NCBI RefSeq assembly: GCF_007992495.1
Contig: NZ_BKAJ01000072.1
Coordinates: forward strand, 29,661 to 93,660
DNA length: 64,000 bases
Source: Reyranella soli
GTDB taxonomy: Bacteria > Pseudomonadota > Alphaproteobacteria > Reyranellales > Reyranellaceae
Direction: 5' to 3'
Of this stretch, positions 63,633 through 64,000 are shown in pieces. The first letter of the stretch is position 1; each line of letters opens with the position of its first letter. The translations under genes were made by a program, and so were the position numbers. A model generated the notes under the pieces. The model was not told the DNA's origin, did no database searches, and worked only from the letters and a program-made list of their open reading frames with translations.

Positions 63633-63665
63633 CGCGCTCGCGCGCCAACCTCTTCCAACGAACGG
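63612..63665. repeat. 19-bp inverted repeat overlapping the SDR stop codon
   Basis: The arm CCGTTCGTTGGAAGAGGTT (end of the gene) pairs perfectly with its complement at 63647-63665, then one mismatch and five more pairs. No T tract follows. It can act as a terminator-like hairpin that includes coding sequence. Confidence 0.75.
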
Positions 63666-64000
63666 GCGGCAGCGCTTGTCATCAAGCGCGAGAGCCCGCG
63701 CCGTGCGGAAAAGACAAGATCATGAGCGTAGGGAGCCGACTCGGCCTTCGGCCGATTCGGCGTAGGAGGCTCGCGGTCCAGAAGACCATGGGTCCGCGCT
63801 GCCAAGTCCTAGTAGCTCTGCACAGAGGTTTTGACGGTGAGGTGCCGTATGTGCCGGCGCGCGCCGCCGCCTCTCGGTTCTGCCGCAGGAGAGCATGCAC
63901 TGCAGGCGCCTGGTTCGTGAATTTCTGCATTTTCTGCTGGCCCTTGCGCTGGACTGCCCCTTTGAGACGGAAGGGGCGAGCATCGACTGCCCTCCAGGCG
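63633..64000. other. 368-base stretch without an assignable gene
   Basis: After the hairpin at its left edge, the region has a small hairpin (CCGACTCGG-CCTT-CGGCCGATTCGG-like, near 63743-63770) and short open frames on the minus strand that do not look coding. It may continue into a repeat or a gene beyond the window. Confidence 0.5.

Noticed and set aside
63720..63983. An 87-residue minus-strand frame at the window end
   Set aside because: No domain, no ribosome binding site and biased toward Ser and Arg; it crosses a hairpin-rich stretch.

Overview
The window is high-GC DNA from a soil- or water-type alphaproteobacterium. Supporting signs are an alphaproteobacterial DUF6665 protein, a rhizobial-type phosphonate monoester hydrolase, proteins with VPGFRV repeats, many solute-binding proteins and dispersed GTCATCCC inverted repeats. 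A Reyranella- or Rhizobiales-like host is my guess; no rRNA or core marker is present to prove it. About 65 protein genes fill almost all of the 64 kb. I see no tRNA, rRNA, CRISPR array, phage or intact insertion sequence.

Region by region. 1-9,900: the end of a threonine-aldolase-like gene, a TctC-type solute-binding protein, a SPINDLY/OGT-like glycosyltransferase, a small lectin-like secreted protein, an MFS carrier, a family 5 solute-binding protein, a TTC38-like TPR protein, and small housekeeping or hypothetical genes. 10,077-20,852: a coherent PQQ block. pqqABCDE lies next to a quinohemoprotein alcohol dehydrogenase and an ABC-2 exporter of the PQQ-alcohol-dehydrogenase type, and the whole is bracketed by two inverted copies of a sorbosone-dehydrogenase-like gene plus a diheme cytochrome c gene. 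20,899-24,395: a Baeyer-Villiger monooxygenase fused to an HSL-type esterase, with a divergent SDR gene. Together they suggest stepwise breakdown of an alcohol or ketone to acid plus alcohol. 24,396-31,143: VOC protein, glutathione transferase, amidohydrolase, a Cys-rich secreted protein, a SulP transporter and a beta-lactamase-fold hydrolase. 31,324-35,897: remains of an FAD monooxygenase, an AroQ-like protein with lost active-site residues, a TauD-type dioxygenase and pcaHGB of the protocatechuate pathway.

36,072-48,351: metallophosphatase, a VPGF-repeat protein with a clear promoter, an FAD oxidoreductase, a CusF-like protein, a phosphonate monoester hydrolase divergent from a 2-hydroxyacid dehydrogenase, an aldo/keto reductase, a class III cyclase, and two transglutaminase-like genes flanked by a duplicated 64-aa gene. 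This part also holds several long perfect inverted repeats. 48,489-53,250: a 2-hydroxyacid dehydrogenase divergent from a sugar-acid dehydratase, an EPSP synthase and an RraA-family gene. 53,247-62,847: a nitrogen-scavenging locus with AtzG-, AtzE- and AtzH/HpxZ-like proteins, a complete dipeptide-type ABC importer, and divergently an allophanate hydrolase (AtzF). Two copies of TTGTATGCAA exactly 50 bp apart lie in the shared intergenic region. 62,880-63,632: an SDR gene whose end forms a long hairpin. The last 368 bases hold nothing I can assign.

The most interesting items are the Atz-like locus without AtzD, the BVMO-esterase fusion with an altered fingerprint motif, the inverted bracketing of the PQQ cluster, the AroQ-like protein without its catalytic tyrosine, the EPSP synthase inside a sugar-acid operon, and the families of inverted repeats.
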